Shown here: positions 22,551 through 32,151 of the stretch, piece by piece
Layout: each line of letters begins with the position of its first letter
Numbering within the stretch: position 1 is the stretch's first letter
Source: Clostridiales bacterium
GTDB taxonomy: Bacteria; Bacillota; Clostridia; Christensenellales; Aristaeellaceae
Length of the DNA: 64,000 bases
Direction of reading: 5' to 3'
Assembly (NCBI GenBank): GCA_015056255.1
Contig: SVGP01000010.1
Location: 1 to 64,000 of the forward strand
The notes under the pieces: model-generated
Databases searched by the model: none
Told to the model about the DNA's origin: nothing
What the model saw: the letters and a program-made list of their open reading frames with translations, nothing else
Position numbers and translations under genes: made by a program

Positions 22551-24281
22551 ATGAAGTTTACCCAGATGCTCACCAAGAGATTCAAGGATACGCCCGCCGA
22601 TTGCCAGATCGCAAGCCACATTTTCATGATCCGCGGCGGATACATGAAAAACGTCGGAAACGGCATCTATTCTCTTTTCCCGATCACCAAGCGCATAACG
22701 AGCAAGATCGAAAACATCATCCGTGAAGAAATGAACCGTATCGATGGTCAGGAAGTTCTGTTTCCTGTCGTTATGCCCGGAAGCCTCTGGAAGGAGTCCG
22801 GACGCTATGACGCCATCGGAAGCGAGCTCTTACGATTCCGCGACAGAAGCGGAAACGACATGGTTCTCGGCATGACCCACGAGGAAGCCGCCGTGCATCT
22901 TGCGCGCGAGACCGCTGAAAGCTATCAACAGTATCCCTTCATGATCTATCAAATCCAGACCAAATTCCGCGATGAGCCCCGTGCGAGAGGCGGCCTCATC
23001 CGCGTTCGCGAATTCACCATGAAGGATGCTTATTCCTTCCACACCACAAAGGAAGACCTCGAGCAGTATTACATGCGCTGCCACAAGGCCTATGAGCGCA
23101 TCTTCGCCCGCTGCGGCGTTCCGGAGGTCATTTCCGTAAAATCCGACAGCGGCATGATGGGCGGAAAGGTTGCCCACGAATTCATGCTCTGCACGCCCAT
23201 CGGCGAGGACAGCCTGGTCGTCTGCTCCAATTGCGACTATCGCGCCAACATGGAAAACGCCGACTGCAAGTATGATGTGATTTCCTCCGATGTTGAGGAA
23301 CTCACCAAGGTAGCTACCCCTGAGATGAAGACCATCGAAGAAGTGGCCTCCTTCCTCGGAAAAGACATGAACGCCCTGATGAAGGCCGTTGCCTATCAGA
23401 AGGAAACTGACGACAAGATCGTGATCGTGTTTGTAAGAGGCGATCTTGAGGTGAACGAGGTCAAACTGCGCAACTACTTAAAGAGCGAAGTGCATCCCGC
23501 GCTCGACCTTGAAAATACGGACGTATGCGCCGGCTTCATCGGCCCCAAGGGCTTAACCGACAAGGTTCAGGTGCTGTTTGACATGTCCCTGACTACTCGC
23601 GAAAACTTCGTCTGTGGCGCAAACGAAGAGGGCTTCCACATGACCGGCCTTAACATCAAGCGCGATCTGGGCGACGTTGAGTTTATCGATCTTGCCAAGA
23701 CTACCGAAGGCGCCATCTGCCCCGTATGCGGACAGCACGCCATCACGCTCACCCGCGGCATTGAAGTCGGCAACATTTTCCAGCTGGGCGACAAGTACAC
23801 CGGCTCCATGGGCATGAAGTACATCGACCAGAACGGCCAGATGCAGACCCCCATCATGGGCTGCTACGGCATTGGCGTAGGCCGCCTCGCTGCCTCCGTC
23901 TGCGAAGCTCACCATGACGACTACGGCCCCATCTGGCCCATGTCCATCGCGCCCTGGCAGGTACAAATGTGCGCCCTTCGCGCCGATGACGCTGAGGTTC
24001 GCGCGTTTGCCAATGAAATGTATGAAAAGCTTCAGAATGCCGGCATTGAAGTCATCTTCGACGATCGTCCCGTATCCGCTGGCGTTATGTTCTCCGACGC
24101 CGACCTTACCGGCGTTCCGCTGCGCGTAGTCGTAAGCCCCAAGGGTCTTAAAAACGGCACCGTCGAAGTTGCCAAGCGCGACAAGAGCATGATGGAAAAG
24201 ATCGATAAGGATCAGGCTTTCGACTTTATCGTTGAAACTGTAAAAGCCATGAAGGCTGAATGCGAAAACATCAATATCTGA
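22551..24281 (+). CDS. proS: Prolyl-tRNA synthetase, bacterial type
   Basis: 576 residues. Class II signatures: motif 2 with FRDEPRARGGLIRVREFTMK and motif 3 with GCYGIGVGRL. The region between motifs 2 and 3 is long (about residues 225-400) and includes an editing-type insertion, as in bacterial ProRS. It charges tRNA-Pro in the cytoplasm. Expressed alone behind a Pro T-box. Confidence 0.97.
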   Translation: MKFTQMLTKRFKDTPADCQIASHIFMIRGGYMKNVGNGIYSLFPITKRITSKIENIIREEMNRIDGQEVLFPVVMPGSLWKESGRYDAIGSELLRFRDRSGNDMVLGMTHEEAAVHLARETAESYQQYPFMIYQIQTKFRDEPRARGGLIRVREFTMKDAYSFHTTKEDLEQYYMRCHKAYERIFARCGVPEVISVKSDSGMMGGKVAHEFMLCTPIGEDSLVVCSNCDYRANMENADCKYDVISSDVEELTKVATPEMKTIEEVASFLGKDMNALMKAVAYQKETDDKIVIVFVRGDLEVNEVKLRNYLKSEVHPALDLENTDVCAGFIGPKGLTDKVQVLFDMSLTTRENFVCGANEEGFHMTGLNIKRDLGDVEFIDLAKTTEGAICPVCGQHAITLTRGIEVGNIFQLGDKYTGSMGMKYIDQNGQMQTPIMGCYGIGVGRLAASVCEAHHDDYGPIWPMSIAPWQVQMCALRADDAEVRAFANEMYEKLQNAGIEVIFDDRPVSAGVMFSDADLTGVPLRVVVSPKGLKNGTVEVAKRDKSMMEKIDKDQAFDFIVETVKAMKAECENINI

Positions 24282-24292
24282 TGAATGAAAAG

Positions 24293-24324
24293 ATCGGAGC
24301 TGCCCGATGAGGGCGGCTCCGATT
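24293..24324 (+). terminator. Strong hairpin after proS, weak T run
   Basis: ATCGGAGCTGCCC pairs with GGGCGGCTCCGAT. The T run after it is short, so termination is probable rather than certain. Confidence 0.55.
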
Positions 24325-24349
24325 ATCAATAACGATATACAAAGATTTC

Positions 24350-24419
24350 GGCGGGAGCAAGCCCCCGCCCTACCGGTAAAAGATGCTGAATCTGCGTAGG
24401 GCAGGGGCTTGCTCCTGCC
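24350..24419. repeat. Intergenic inverted repeat, REP-like
   Basis: A 24-bp arm (GGCGGGAGCAAGCCCCCGCC plus CTAC, 24350-24373) is repeated in reverse at 24396-24419 with two or three mismatches, around a 22-nt centre. It sits between convergent genes. The GGGGCTTGCTCCTGCC word suggests a genome-wide dispersed repeat; only one copy is in this window. Confidence 0.75.
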
Positions 24420-24428
24420 GCGCTTTCT

Positions 24429-25298
24429 TTATTGATTCTCCATAACCTCTTTTGAAAGGGAAACAAGGCCGTTTAAGCGATCATCGGTGGTATACGTGTG
24501 CCACGCGCAGGCGAACCTTTTTTCCGGGGAATACATAAGGAACTGTCCGAGCATGCCGCCTTTTCCAAGGATCCCGTCTACGCCGGTTTTCTGAAACGCA
24601 AAGCCGTTTTCCTGATCGATTCTGATCCAGTCTTCGCTCAAAAGCTTCTTTCCATAAATCTCGCCGCCGTTTGCATACAGCCAGCCCAGCTTTACCATAT
24701 CGCGTGAACGGATATACAGTCCCGTCGCGCCCATCGGATGATTTTTCGGGCATCTTGAAAACGCGGCTTCCTGAACGCGCATGGGGTAGAGGAGCTTGTG
24801 CATCAGGTATTCGTCCATCTTTTCGCCTGCGCGCCTTCCGACGAGGCGTGAAACGATGTAAAAGGCGGCGTCGGAGTACTGGTAATGCGTGCCGGGTTCG
24901 TGCGGCAGTTCCTCTGAAAATGCATACGTCAGAAAATCGTCTGTGCCGTAGGCGAAAATATCTTCAACGTCGATATCCAGATATCCCTTGCCGATGCCCA
25001 TGGTGTGCGAAAGAGCATGGCGCACAAGCACCTTTTCCCACTTGGGATCTTTAAATCCATCATATTCACCCTTTAGAACCTCCGTCACGGGCTCGTCAAG
25101 GCCGATTTTGTTTTCGTCCCATAATAGGCCAATGGCGGTTGCAGCGAAGGATTTTGTGCAGGAATAGCTGTTATTACACGGATTTCCTCGCCCCGGAACG
25201 ACTTCGAAAATGCCGTCTTCAGTCATCGCGGCGTAGGAAAATAAGTTTACGTCCTTTTCGGTCATAAAGGCTTCGATTTTCTTCATGTCAGGCTTCAT
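24429..25298 (-). CDS. Class C beta-lactamase-related serine hydrolase
   Basis: 289 residues. The SxxK nucleophile motif is in YSCTKSFAATAIG, the YxN equivalent is YSD in HYQYSDAAFYIVS, and GKGGMLGQF stands where the KTG/HxG motif is expected. No signal peptide, so cytoplasmic. Family members are esterases or D-amino-acid peptidases; substrate not predictable. Monocistronic, SD GGAGG. Confidence 0.85.
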   Translation of the reverse strand: MKPDMKKIEAFMTEKDVNLFSYAAMTEDGIFEVVPGRGNPCNNSYSCTKSFAATAIGLLWDENKIGLDEPVTEVLKGEYDGFKDPKWEKVLVRHALSHTMGIGKGYLDIDVEDIFAYGTDDFLTYAFSEELPHEPGTHYQYSDAAFYIVSRLVGRRAGEKMDEYLMHKLLYPMRVQEAAFSRCPKNHPMGATGLYIRSRDMVKLGWLYANGGEIYGKKLLSEDWIRIDQENGFAFQKTGVDGILGKGGMLGQFLMYSPEKRFACAWHTYTTDDRLNGLVSLSKEVMENQ

Positions 25299-25372
25299 GA
25301 TTATGCCTCCAATCGCTTGATACTACAATTATACCCCCGGCATAACATGAAAACAAGGGATGAAATTCATAA

Positions 25373-25413
25373 AAAATGCATGGAACGCTCGTTTTGTTCC
25401 ATGCATTTTGCAT
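25373..25413 (-). terminator. Terminator of the DUF3737 gene
   Basis: AAAATGCATGGAAC pairs with GTTCCATGCATTTT, with T runs in both directions. Confidence 0.85.
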
Positions 25414-26247
25414 TTATTTGGTTTCAATGGCGCAAAGACCCTTGAATTCGTCTTCAATGATGATTTCATCAATGGAACCGGCTTTGATAAAGCCGTTTAT
25501 GGGGTTTTTGACACTGATGATGTTTCCATTCACTGTCGCTTCAACCTCGCTTCTTTCGAAGGAAAGGTCGGTGTTTTCCATTTTGCAGTTTTCAAGCACC
25601 AGACCCCTGCAGTAGCAAAGCGGCTGCGTTCCGCGGATGGTGCAGTTTACAAGGCGAAGATTTTCGGAGTACCACGCAAGGTATTCTCCCTCGATCACGC
25701 AGTCAATGCACGTTACATTTTTGGCGTGCCAGAAAGCGTCCTTGGTTTTTAAAACGGAATTTCTGATGACCACGTTTTCAACATACTGGAAGGAGTATTT
25801 GCCCGTCATCGAAAGCTTTTCAATGTCCATATCGCGGCACTCGAAGAACGGATACTGGCTTTTGAGCTCGCAGTCGGTGATTTTAAAGTTTCTGACCTTC
25901 CACGCAAATTCCTCGGATTCGATTTTGCAGCCGGAAAGCACGATGTCGTCGCATTCGCGAAGCGCCTTGATGCCGCCCAGAACGGAAGATTTGATTTCGA
26001 CATTTTTGTCATACCACAAGGCGGCTCTGCAGGTTTCGGTCATCTCGCAATCAGAAATTTTTGCATTCGTCACATGCCAGAAGGGATAGCGAAGCGCAAA
26101 AAAACATTTGTCTACTTCAATATCATTGCATTCCTTAAACGCGGATTCGCCGTCTGCGGGACCTTCAAATCGGCAGGATAAAACTTTTGCATTTTTAAGG
26201 CCGTAAAGCGCGCGCTCCTCGTCGTAGGTTTTGCTTTCAAAAATCAT
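25414..26247 (-). CDS. DUF3737 right-handed beta-helix-like protein
   Basis: 277 residues of regular short repeats (KNAKVLSCRF, NDIEVDKCFF, NAKISDCEM, NVEIKSSVL, DDIVLSGCKI and so on), each a beta-helix rung. This is the DUF3737 pattern. No catalytic or surface signals, so it is probably cytoplasmic; function unknown. Monocistronic. Confidence 0.88.
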   Translation of the reverse strand: MIFESKTYDEERALYGLKNAKVLSCRFEGPADGESAFKECNDIEVDKCFFALRYPFWHVTNAKISDCEMTETCRAALWYDKNVEIKSSVLGGIKALRECDDIVLSGCKIESEEFAWKVRNFKITDCELKSQYPFFECRDMDIEKLSMTGKYSFQYVENVVIRNSVLKTKDAFWHAKNVTCIDCVIEGEYLAWYSENLRLVNCTIRGTQPLCYCRGLVLENCKMENTDLSFERSEVEATVNGNIISVKNPINGFIKAGSIDEIIIEDEFKGLCAIETK

Positions 26248-26323
26248 ATATGTACCCCCGGAATTTCATCTTGCTTCTATTATAGCGTATGCGGGTTTCG
26301 AATCGGTGTCGCGCATGTTATCT

Positions 26324-27244
26324 TTATTTAAGATGCGCGCTGAAAAATTCCTGACACACGCGCTGATAGCGGCCAAAGTCCTTTATAAAACTGAGCGCAT
26401 GCCCGGCGTCCGGAAAGGTTTCAAGGCGAACTTCGCTTTTGCAGGCGTTTTTGATCTCGTGGCTCATAGCGCATGGCACAAAGGAATCGGCTTCGCCGTG
26501 AATGAGGAGGATGGGGTGGCGTGTCTTTTTGACGGCTTCGATGCAGGACGCTGCGCCAAGGCGGAAATGGCCGAACAGAAACGCACCCAAGCGCACAAGC
26601 GGCATTGCGATAAAGGATGGAAAGCCCATGGATTTGGCAACGCTTTTGATGATGTCGTGCGGCGCGGAATAGGGGCAGTCGGCGACAATGCACTTTACGT
26701 TTTTGTGGTTATATTCGCTCGCCATCAGAACCGTGGCCGCGCCCATGGAAACGCCGGAAAGGATAATCTGAATATCGTCGCCAAAGCGTTTAACGGCGTA
26801 CTCGATCCACGAAAGCACGTCCTTTCGTTCGTTTACGCCAAAGGAAATCACGTTTCCCTCGCTGTCCAGATGCGCGCGCTGCTCAATAACCAGCGAATTG
26901 TGGCCGTTTTCACGCGCAAGCTTGTTGCCGCCGCAGAAATCGCGCACGGGGTTTCCGCGGTATCCGTGGCACTGAATCTGTAATGGCGCGCCGTCCTTTA
27001 CATGAATATAGCGGGCAGTCAGCGTAAGGCCGTCAAAAGATTTTGTATACACGCGCTCAAAGGGAACTTTGTTCATTTCCAGAATCAGATCGCGCATGGC
27101 TTTCTCATCCTTCGTGTATTCCTCGCGGTCTGGAAGAATAAACGGGTCGCGCGCGCGGTCCTTCCTTGCGCGGAAGGTGAAGACGTAGGTAAAGTAAGAT
27201 GCAATCAGAATGATGGCGACAAGGGCAAGCAAGATATACAGCAT
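26324..27244 (-). CDS. Membrane-anchored alpha/beta hydrolase
   Basis: 306 residues. An N-terminal membrane segment (LLALVAIILIASYFTYVFTF) is followed by an alpha/beta hydrolase fold: oxyanion region QCHGYRGNP, nucleophile elbow SGVSMGAATV, acid in HGEADSFVP, His in DAGHALSF. Similar proteins are serine aminopeptidase- or BD-FAE-like esterases of Firmicutes. Substrate unknown. Confidence 0.88.
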   Translation of the reverse strand: MLYILLALVAIILIASYFTYVFTFRARKDRARDPFILPDREEYTKDEKAMRDLILEMNKVPFERVYTKSFDGLTLTARYIHVKDGAPLQIQCHGYRGNPVRDFCGGNKLARENGHNSLVIEQRAHLDSEGNVISFGVNERKDVLSWIEYAVKRFGDDIQIILSGVSMGAATVLMASEYNHKNVKCIVADCPYSAPHDIIKSVAKSMGFPSFIAMPLVRLGAFLFGHFRLGAASCIEAVKKTRHPILLIHGEADSFVPCAMSHEIKNACKSEVRLETFPDAGHALSFIKDFGRYQRVCQEFFSAHLK

Positions 27245-27325
27245 ACATTTCTCCTGGGATTTGATACATAGATTATAGCACGATAATACGATAAATGGAT
27301 GAAAAAATTATGCGTTGGAATTGAA

Positions 27326-27355
27326 AAAAGCGCGGCGAATTATTGCCGCGCTTCA
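27326..27355 (-). terminator. Terminator of the M42 peptidase gene
   Basis: Minus strand AAGCGCGGCAATAATTCGCCGCGCTTTTTT.. forms a GCGCGGC/GCCGCGC hairpin followed by T; shown here by its arms at the given positions. Confidence 0.75.
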
Positions 27356-27373
27356 TGGAAAATTCAAATTTGA

Positions 27374-28414
27374 TCAGATATCCAGATATCCGCAAAGCAC
27401 CTTAAGCGTGTTCATCACGCCGTCCATGTGACTTCTTTCATAGCCGTGGCTGGCGTAAACGCCCGCGCCGATCAGGCCGTGGCGGATGTCATGCCCTGCG
27501 CGCAGAGTGGCTTCAACATCGCTGCCGTAGTGGGGATATACGTCTACAGCATAATCTGCGCCGGTTTTCTTGGCCGCGTCGATGAGTTTTCCGGTCACTT
27601 CATAGCTGTAGGGACCGCCGGAATCCTTTGCGCAGATGGAAACCTGCTTTTCCGTGCACTGAAGGCCGATTCCGACGCAGCCCATGTCTACGGAAATTGC
27701 TTCGGTTACGCCTGCGGGTACGGATGCGCTTCCGCCGTGTCCGACTTCCTCATAAACGGTCACATGCGCATAGGTGCGGCGGGGAAGGGAAATGGCGTTG
27801 TCCTTTATGTATTTTGCAAAGCCGAACAAAATGCCGACGGAGAGCTTGTCGTCTAAAAATCTGCTCTTTAAATAGCCGGAGGCGGTGCGCTTTGTTCTCG
27901 GGTCAAAGGAAACGATATCGCCTACTTCTATGCCCAGCGCGCGGGTGTCCTGCGCGCTTTTTACATCTTCGTCCAATACGACCTCAGTCGAATCAAACGT
28001 GCGCTTGGTCGTTGAATAATCGCCGTTTACATGCGTAGAAGCGTTGATCAGCTGAAGCGTTCCCTCAACAACCTTTCCGTCTCTGGTGTACACGCGAACG
28101 TTTTCGGCTTCGGCGTTATTGGCGTTCATGCCGCCGATATTCACGATGCGAAGTCTGCCGCTGCCCTTGATTTCTGCGACCATGCCACCCAGCGTGTCGC
28201 AGTGCGCTTCCAGAAACAATCCGTCGTTTTCATTCATGCCGCCAAAGTCGATGAGAACGCCGCCCTTGACGGTGATTTCCGCAGCAAAGCCAAGCGCGGA
28301 AAACTCGTTTTTCACCCACTCAGCCGCCTTTTTCGTGTAGCCGGACGGAGAGTCGATGGCAAGCAGCTGTTCGGTTTTCTGCCACGCGTATTCGGCGTAA
28401 TTAAAATCAATCAT
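27374..28414 (-). CDS. M42 family metallo-aminopeptidase
   Basis: 346 residues from ATG 28414 with GGAGGACAACAAC upstream. Zinc ligands and catalytic residues of the M42/TET family are visible: EAHCDTLG, KSRFLDDKLSVG, VYEEVGHGG, SVDMGCVG, and HGYERSHMDG near the C terminus. It is a cytosolic co-catalytic zinc enzyme that trims oligopeptides (or, in some relatives, acts as a glucanase-annotated peptidase). Monocistronic. Confidence 0.93.
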   Translation of the reverse strand: MIDFNYAEYAWQKTEQLLAIDSPSGYTKKAAEWVKNEFSALGFAAEITVKGGVLIDFGGMNENDGLFLEAHCDTLGGMVAEIKGSGRLRIVNIGGMNANNAEAENVRVYTRDGKVVEGTLQLINASTHVNGDYSTTKRTFDSTEVVLDEDVKSAQDTRALGIEVGDIVSFDPRTKRTASGYLKSRFLDDKLSVGILFGFAKYIKDNAISLPRRTYAHVTVYEEVGHGGSASVPAGVTEAISVDMGCVGIGLQCTEKQVSICAKDSGGPYSYEVTGKLIDAAKKTGADYAVDVYPHYGSDVEATLRAGHDIRHGLIGAGVYASHGYERSHMDGVMNTLKVLCGYLDI

Positions 28415-28560
28415 GTTGTTGTCCTCCATGTGTTTTTTAAGAGTATATCACAGAAAACGGAAGGCTGCAACTTCCTTGCGCCAATCTGTTTTTCAATTTG
28501 CAGAAAGCGTGAAAACGCAGTATAATATACTTGAAGATGTGTTTCAGATTGGAGGTATGT

Positions 28561-28920
28561 ATGAAAATCGGAGAAGTGTGTTTACTGACCAATGATGTAA
28601 GAAGGCTTGCAAACTTTTATAAGAAACTTTTAAATACGGATAATAACAGCGATGATGAAACGCATCAGTTCATCCTTACCGAGGAAACTGCTTTGACGAT
28701 TTATAATGATGGATCGGAGAAGAACAATCAAAATCAAAACATATGCCTTGCGTTTACCGTGGAGGACATCGAAAGGGAATACAAAAAAGTGATTGGGTTG
28801 GGCGCAAAAATCATTGAAGCGCCTGCCCAAAGACCCTGGGGCGCGATCAATATGAGCTTTTATGATCCTGATAACAATATGATTTTCTTAAGGTCATTTC
28901 CGGATCAGGGGAAAAGATGA
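28561..28920 (+). CDS. VOC (glyoxalase-like) protein
   Basis: 119 residues from ATG 28561 with GGAGGTATGT upstream. Two beta-alpha-beta-beta-beta units: VCLLTNDVRRLANFYKKLLN in the first and LAFTVEDIEREYKKVIGLGA plus FYDPDNNMIFLRSF in the second. Typical single VOC domain; metal ligands are not clear. Substrate unknown. Confidence 0.85.
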   Translation: MKIGEVCLLTNDVRRLANFYKKLLNTDNNSDDETHQFILTEETALTIYNDGSEKNNQNQNICLAFTVEDIEREYKKVIGLGAKIIEAPAQRPWGAINMSFYDPDNNMIFLRSFPDQGKR

Positions 28921-28927
28921 ATCAAAT

Positions 28928-28961
28928 GAGTCTGACGAAAACGACTGAAAGCGTCAGACTC
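28928..28961. terminator. Terminator between the VOC gene and the ECF operon
   Basis: GAGTCTGACG pairs with CGTCAGACTC, followed by TTT; it lies between convergent genes and can serve both. Confidence 0.7.
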
Positions 28962-28968
28962 TTTGCAT

Positions 28969-29655
28969 TTATACACCGTATTTTACTTTTATCCGCTCAA
29001 GCTTCTCCCCGAACGGACGCGCTAAAAACCACAAAAACACAAGATTTGATACGGTATAAAGCGCGGTGTGGGGGAGGGCAGTCAGAAGGCCTGCCTTATA
29101 GAGGGTGAGATTCAACTCACCTGCGTACCACATGACTGACCAAAGATCCATGATGAAGGAAAAGAGAACGCCGGAAACGACTCCGTAGATTAACAGGAGC
29201 GCGCGGCTTTTTTTGAGCGGGGCTGACAAATAACCCGCCACGAGGCCGATCATACCCCAGGCCAGCATCTGAAAGGCCGTCCACGGGCCCTGACCGAAGT
29301 AGAAATTTGAAAGGAGCGCGGACAGCGCGCCCACCAGAAAACCCGCTTCGCCGCCCAGATAGATAGCGGTGATGATGGTTAAAGCGGTGATGGGTTTAAA
29401 AAATGGAATGAAGCGACCCACAATGCAAAGGGCAGTCATGGCGGAAACGATGACGAGCCGGCGCGAGCCGGTTTTTTTCTTTTCAAAGCCGGATGCGAAC
29501 AGGAGAAGGGAGAAAACCGCAATCAGCGCAGAAAGCAAAAGATAGCTTTTTTCTTTAAAAACCGTTGCAGACAGAAGCACGATAAGCGGAATGACGACAA
29601 AGGGAATGGTGATTTTTAAAATCCCTCGCGCGCGGCATGATTTTATGACGAACAT
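28969..29655 (-). CDS. ECF transporter S component, probably for cobalamin or a corrinoid
   Basis: 228 residues from ATG 29655 (SD AAAGGACG), overlapping the ATPase gene by 13 nt. Six or so membrane segments, with ...MTALCIVGRFIPFFKPITALTI... and GGEAGFLVGALSALLSNFYFGQGPW, the usual S-component pattern of conserved helices. S components bind the vitamin and sit on the T/A motor. The substrate is inferred from the cobalamin riboswitch at the operon head; the sequence alone does not fix it. Confidence 0.82.
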   Translation of the reverse strand: MFVIKSCRARGILKITIPFVVIPLIVLLSATVFKEKSYLLLSALIAVFSLLLFASGFEKKKTGSRRLVIVSAMTALCIVGRFIPFFKPITALTIITAIYLGGEAGFLVGALSALLSNFYFGQGPWTAFQMLAWGMIGLVAGYLSAPLKKSRALLLIYGVVSGVLFSFIMDLWSVMWYAGELNLTLYKAGLLTALPHTALYTVSNLVFLWFLARPFGEKLERIKVKYGV

Positions 29656-31289
29656 CTTTTTTCGTCCTTTCTGCCGTTTTGAAGGCACAGATCACACGCG
29701 TCTTTAATGGTCACGGCATTTTCGAAGATACCGCGCGTCATGCGGGAGACAGGGGTAGTATAGAAGCTGTTTTGGCGGAAAAACGCTCTGGGATGGGCAA
29801 CTGACACGATCTGGCCTCTGAAGAACATGGCGCATTTGTCTGCGGTTTCGGCGGCAAAATCGGTGTCGTGGGTGACGAGGACGATGGTCATGCCGGTTTC
29901 CTTCAGTGACTTTAATATGCTGGTTAACTGCTGCTTGGTTTTTGCGTCCACGCCCTTTGTGGGTTCGTCAAGGAGCAGAAGCTTCGGCTTTGTGGAAAGC
30001 ACTTTTGCAAGCGCGAGCAACTGCTGTTCGCCGCCAGATAAGTCGTAAGGGTGCATGTCAAAATACCGCGTAAAGTCGATGGGCAAAAGGTTCATACCGT
30101 ATTCGGCGCCCTTTAATTCCTCGCGCACGGTGTTGTGAAGAAACACGGTCTGAACGTCCTGGGGTAGCATGGTCAGGCAATTTCTGAAAAGAGACTGGTT
30201 TTTGTAGTCCTTAAGCTTTTTTCCGAACACACGGATTTCCCCTGCATAGGGCTTCAAAAGGGACGAAGCTGCGGAAAGCGACGTCGTTTTACCGGAGCCG
30301 TTGCCCCCTAAGATTGCATAGATTTCTCCCGTCATTACGCTGAAGGACACGCCGCTTAATACGTCGCGGCCATGGCGGTCGTAGCGGAAATATACATTTT
30401 TGAATTCGAGCGCGGTTTCAGTATCTGTGGAAGAAGCAGGCGATGGCAGAACGCGGATGTTTTGATTGTATCTCTCCTCGATCATGCGTCGTCCGTCCTT
30501 GATTTCAATAGGACAAACGCCTTTTTCCGAAAGCGCATGATAAAGGCGGGCGGCGGCTGGCATGGCCAGAAGAAGCGGAGAATCGGCGGAGAGCTTTGTA
30601 ATCGTTTCTTCCGGCGCGCCGGAGTAGAGCGCTTTGCCTTCATGAAGCACGATCATTTTGTCGGAAACGGGCACGACTTCTTCCAGTCTATGCTCCGTGA
30701 TCAGAACGGTAAGCGCGAAATCGCGGTTGAGCTTTTTTACGGTCTGAATAAACTCCGAGGCTGCGATGGGATCGAGCTGCGAGGTTGGCTCGTCCAGAAT
30801 CAAAATCTCCGGCTGCATGACCATGACGGCGGCCAGATTCAGAAGCTGCTTTTGTCCGCCGGACAAGTCGTTTACGCTTTTTTCATACCATTCTTCAATG
30901 CCGAAATACGCGGCCATTTCGCTGACTCTGCGGGCGATGGCTGCGCGGGAAAGATTCATGTTTTCAAGCCCGAAGGCCAGCTCGTGCCACACCTTGTCGG
31001 TCACCAGCTGCATCTCAGGCCTTTGCATCACATAGCCGATTTTGTAGGCCGCGTCCTCATCGGAAAGCGACGCCTGATCTGCGCCGGAAAGCCTGATTTG
31101 ACCGGATTTTTCTCCAAGGGGCGCGAGCTCGCGCTTTAAAAGGCGCAAAAGCGTGGATTTTCCGCTGCCGGTTGCGCCGCAAATCAGGGCAAACTCGCCC
31201 TTTTCGATTTCAAAGGAAACGTTTTTAACGGCGGGCTCTTTTTTGCCGGGATAGGCGAAGGTCAGATTTTCGACTGTAAGAAACGCCAT
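29643..31289 (-). CDS. ECF transporter ATPase, A1 and A2 fused
   Basis: 548 residues containing two ABC modules. First: Walker A GATGSGKST (~40), signature LSGGQKQ, Walker B LILDEPTSQLD. Second: GGNGSGKTT (~325), signature LSGGEQQ, Walker B LLLDEPTKGVD. In most genomes EcfA1 and EcfA2 are separate genes; fusions occur in substrate-dedicated systems. It powers uptake together with the T gene upstream and S gene downstream. SD AAAGGAGGCGG. Confidence 0.93.
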   Translation of the reverse strand: MAFLTVENLTFAYPGKKEPAVKNVSFEIEKGEFALICGATGSGKSTLLRLLKRELAPLGEKSGQIRLSGADQASLSDEDAAYKIGYVMQRPEMQLVTDKVWHELAFGLENMNLSRAAIARRVSEMAAYFGIEEWYEKSVNDLSGGQKQLLNLAAVMVMQPEILILDEPTSQLDPIAASEFIQTVKKLNRDFALTVLITEHRLEEVVPVSDKMIVLHEGKALYSGAPEETITKLSADSPLLLAMPAAARLYHALSEKGVCPIEIKDGRRMIEERYNQNIRVLPSPASSTDTETALEFKNVYFRYDRHGRDVLSGVSFSVMTGEIYAILGGNGSGKTTSLSAASSLLKPYAGEIRVFGKKLKDYKNQSLFRNCLTMLPQDVQTVFLHNTVREELKGAEYGMNLLPIDFTRYFDMHPYDLSGGEQQLLALAKVLSTKPKLLLLDEPTKGVDAKTKQQLTSILKSLKETGMTIVLVTHDTDFAAETADKCAMFFRGQIVSVAHPRAFFRQNSFYTTPVSRMTRGIFENAVTIKDACDLCLQNGRKDEKRCSS

Positions 31290-32134
31290 TTTGCCGCCTC
31301 CTTTGCATGAATGATGGTGGGAAGAAGAGATAAAAGGAAATAAAGAATATAACCCGATATAGATTTTGCGTTCAATATCGGAAGAGCGAAATACGGATAA
31401 AAGGAAAAGACATTGTTTCTTAAAAGAAATACCGATGCGATTGATAAAAGGCCTGAAAGCGCCAGGAGCGAAACGTCCCAGGCTTTCCAGGAAAAAATCG
31501 AAAAACGGCTTCGTCTTCCGATGCCATAGCCGCGCGCGGTCATGCTGTCTGCGGTGATGATACCGTTTTCAAGCACCCATGTGACCATGACGGAGAAAAT
31601 ACGCATTCCGCCTTTGACGCGGTCTATAATATTGTCCTCTTTATAAAGCCCAAGGGCGGTCTGCGCGGCCTTGACCTTTCTGACCTGCTGCGCAAAATAG
31701 GGCGCATAGCGAAGCGACAGTGAAAGCAGAAGCGCGATCTTTGGACTCAATGCGCCGAAAACGTAGATGAGCTTGTCGCTGGTCATGATCTCGGAAAACA
31801 GGCGGAACCAATACAAAACGCCCGTTAACATAAAGGCCATTGCAAGGCCGTAAATCGCCGATTCAAGCGTTATGGGATTGTTATTAAGAACAAATAATAC
31901 CGTTGCGCCGTTATGCGAAACAAAGGGATTGATCAGCGCGGTGACAGCGAAAAGCAAAAGCGGAAACAGATGGGATTTGGGATTTTTCAGGCCGTTTTTT
32001 GAAAAGAAATAGGTGAGCGCGCCGAAAAACGAAATGAGAATCAAAAATACATCCATTGTGAACATGGAGATGACGGTGATCAGAAGAAAATAGACGGAAA
32101 CGGCAATCGGGTTCAGATCCTCAAATGAACGCAT
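31262..32134 (-). CDS. ECF transporter T component (CbiQ family)
   Basis: 290 residues, mostly membrane helices. The cytoplasmic coupling region carries the family's Ala-Arg-Gly words: VKAAQTALGLY and SMTARGYGIG. It links the fused ATPase to the S subunit. Overlaps the ATPase gene by 28 nt. A dedicated T gene in the same operon as A and S marks a group I ECF system rather than one that shares the housekeeping motor. Confidence 0.92.
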   Translation of the reverse strand: MRSFEDLNPIAVSVYFLLITVISMFTMDVFLILISFFGALTYFFSKNGLKNPKSHLFPLLLFAVTALINPFVSHNGATVLFVLNNNPITLESAIYGLAMAFMLTGVLYWFRLFSEIMTSDKLIYVFGALSPKIALLLSLSLRYAPYFAQQVRKVKAAQTALGLYKEDNIIDRVKGGMRIFSVMVTWVLENGIITADSMTARGYGIGRRSRFSIFSWKAWDVSLLALSGLLSIASVFLLRNNVFSFYPYFALPILNAKSISGYILYFLLSLLPTIIHAKEAAKWRFLQSKI

Positions 32135-32151
32135 TTCACGCGCTTCCTTTC

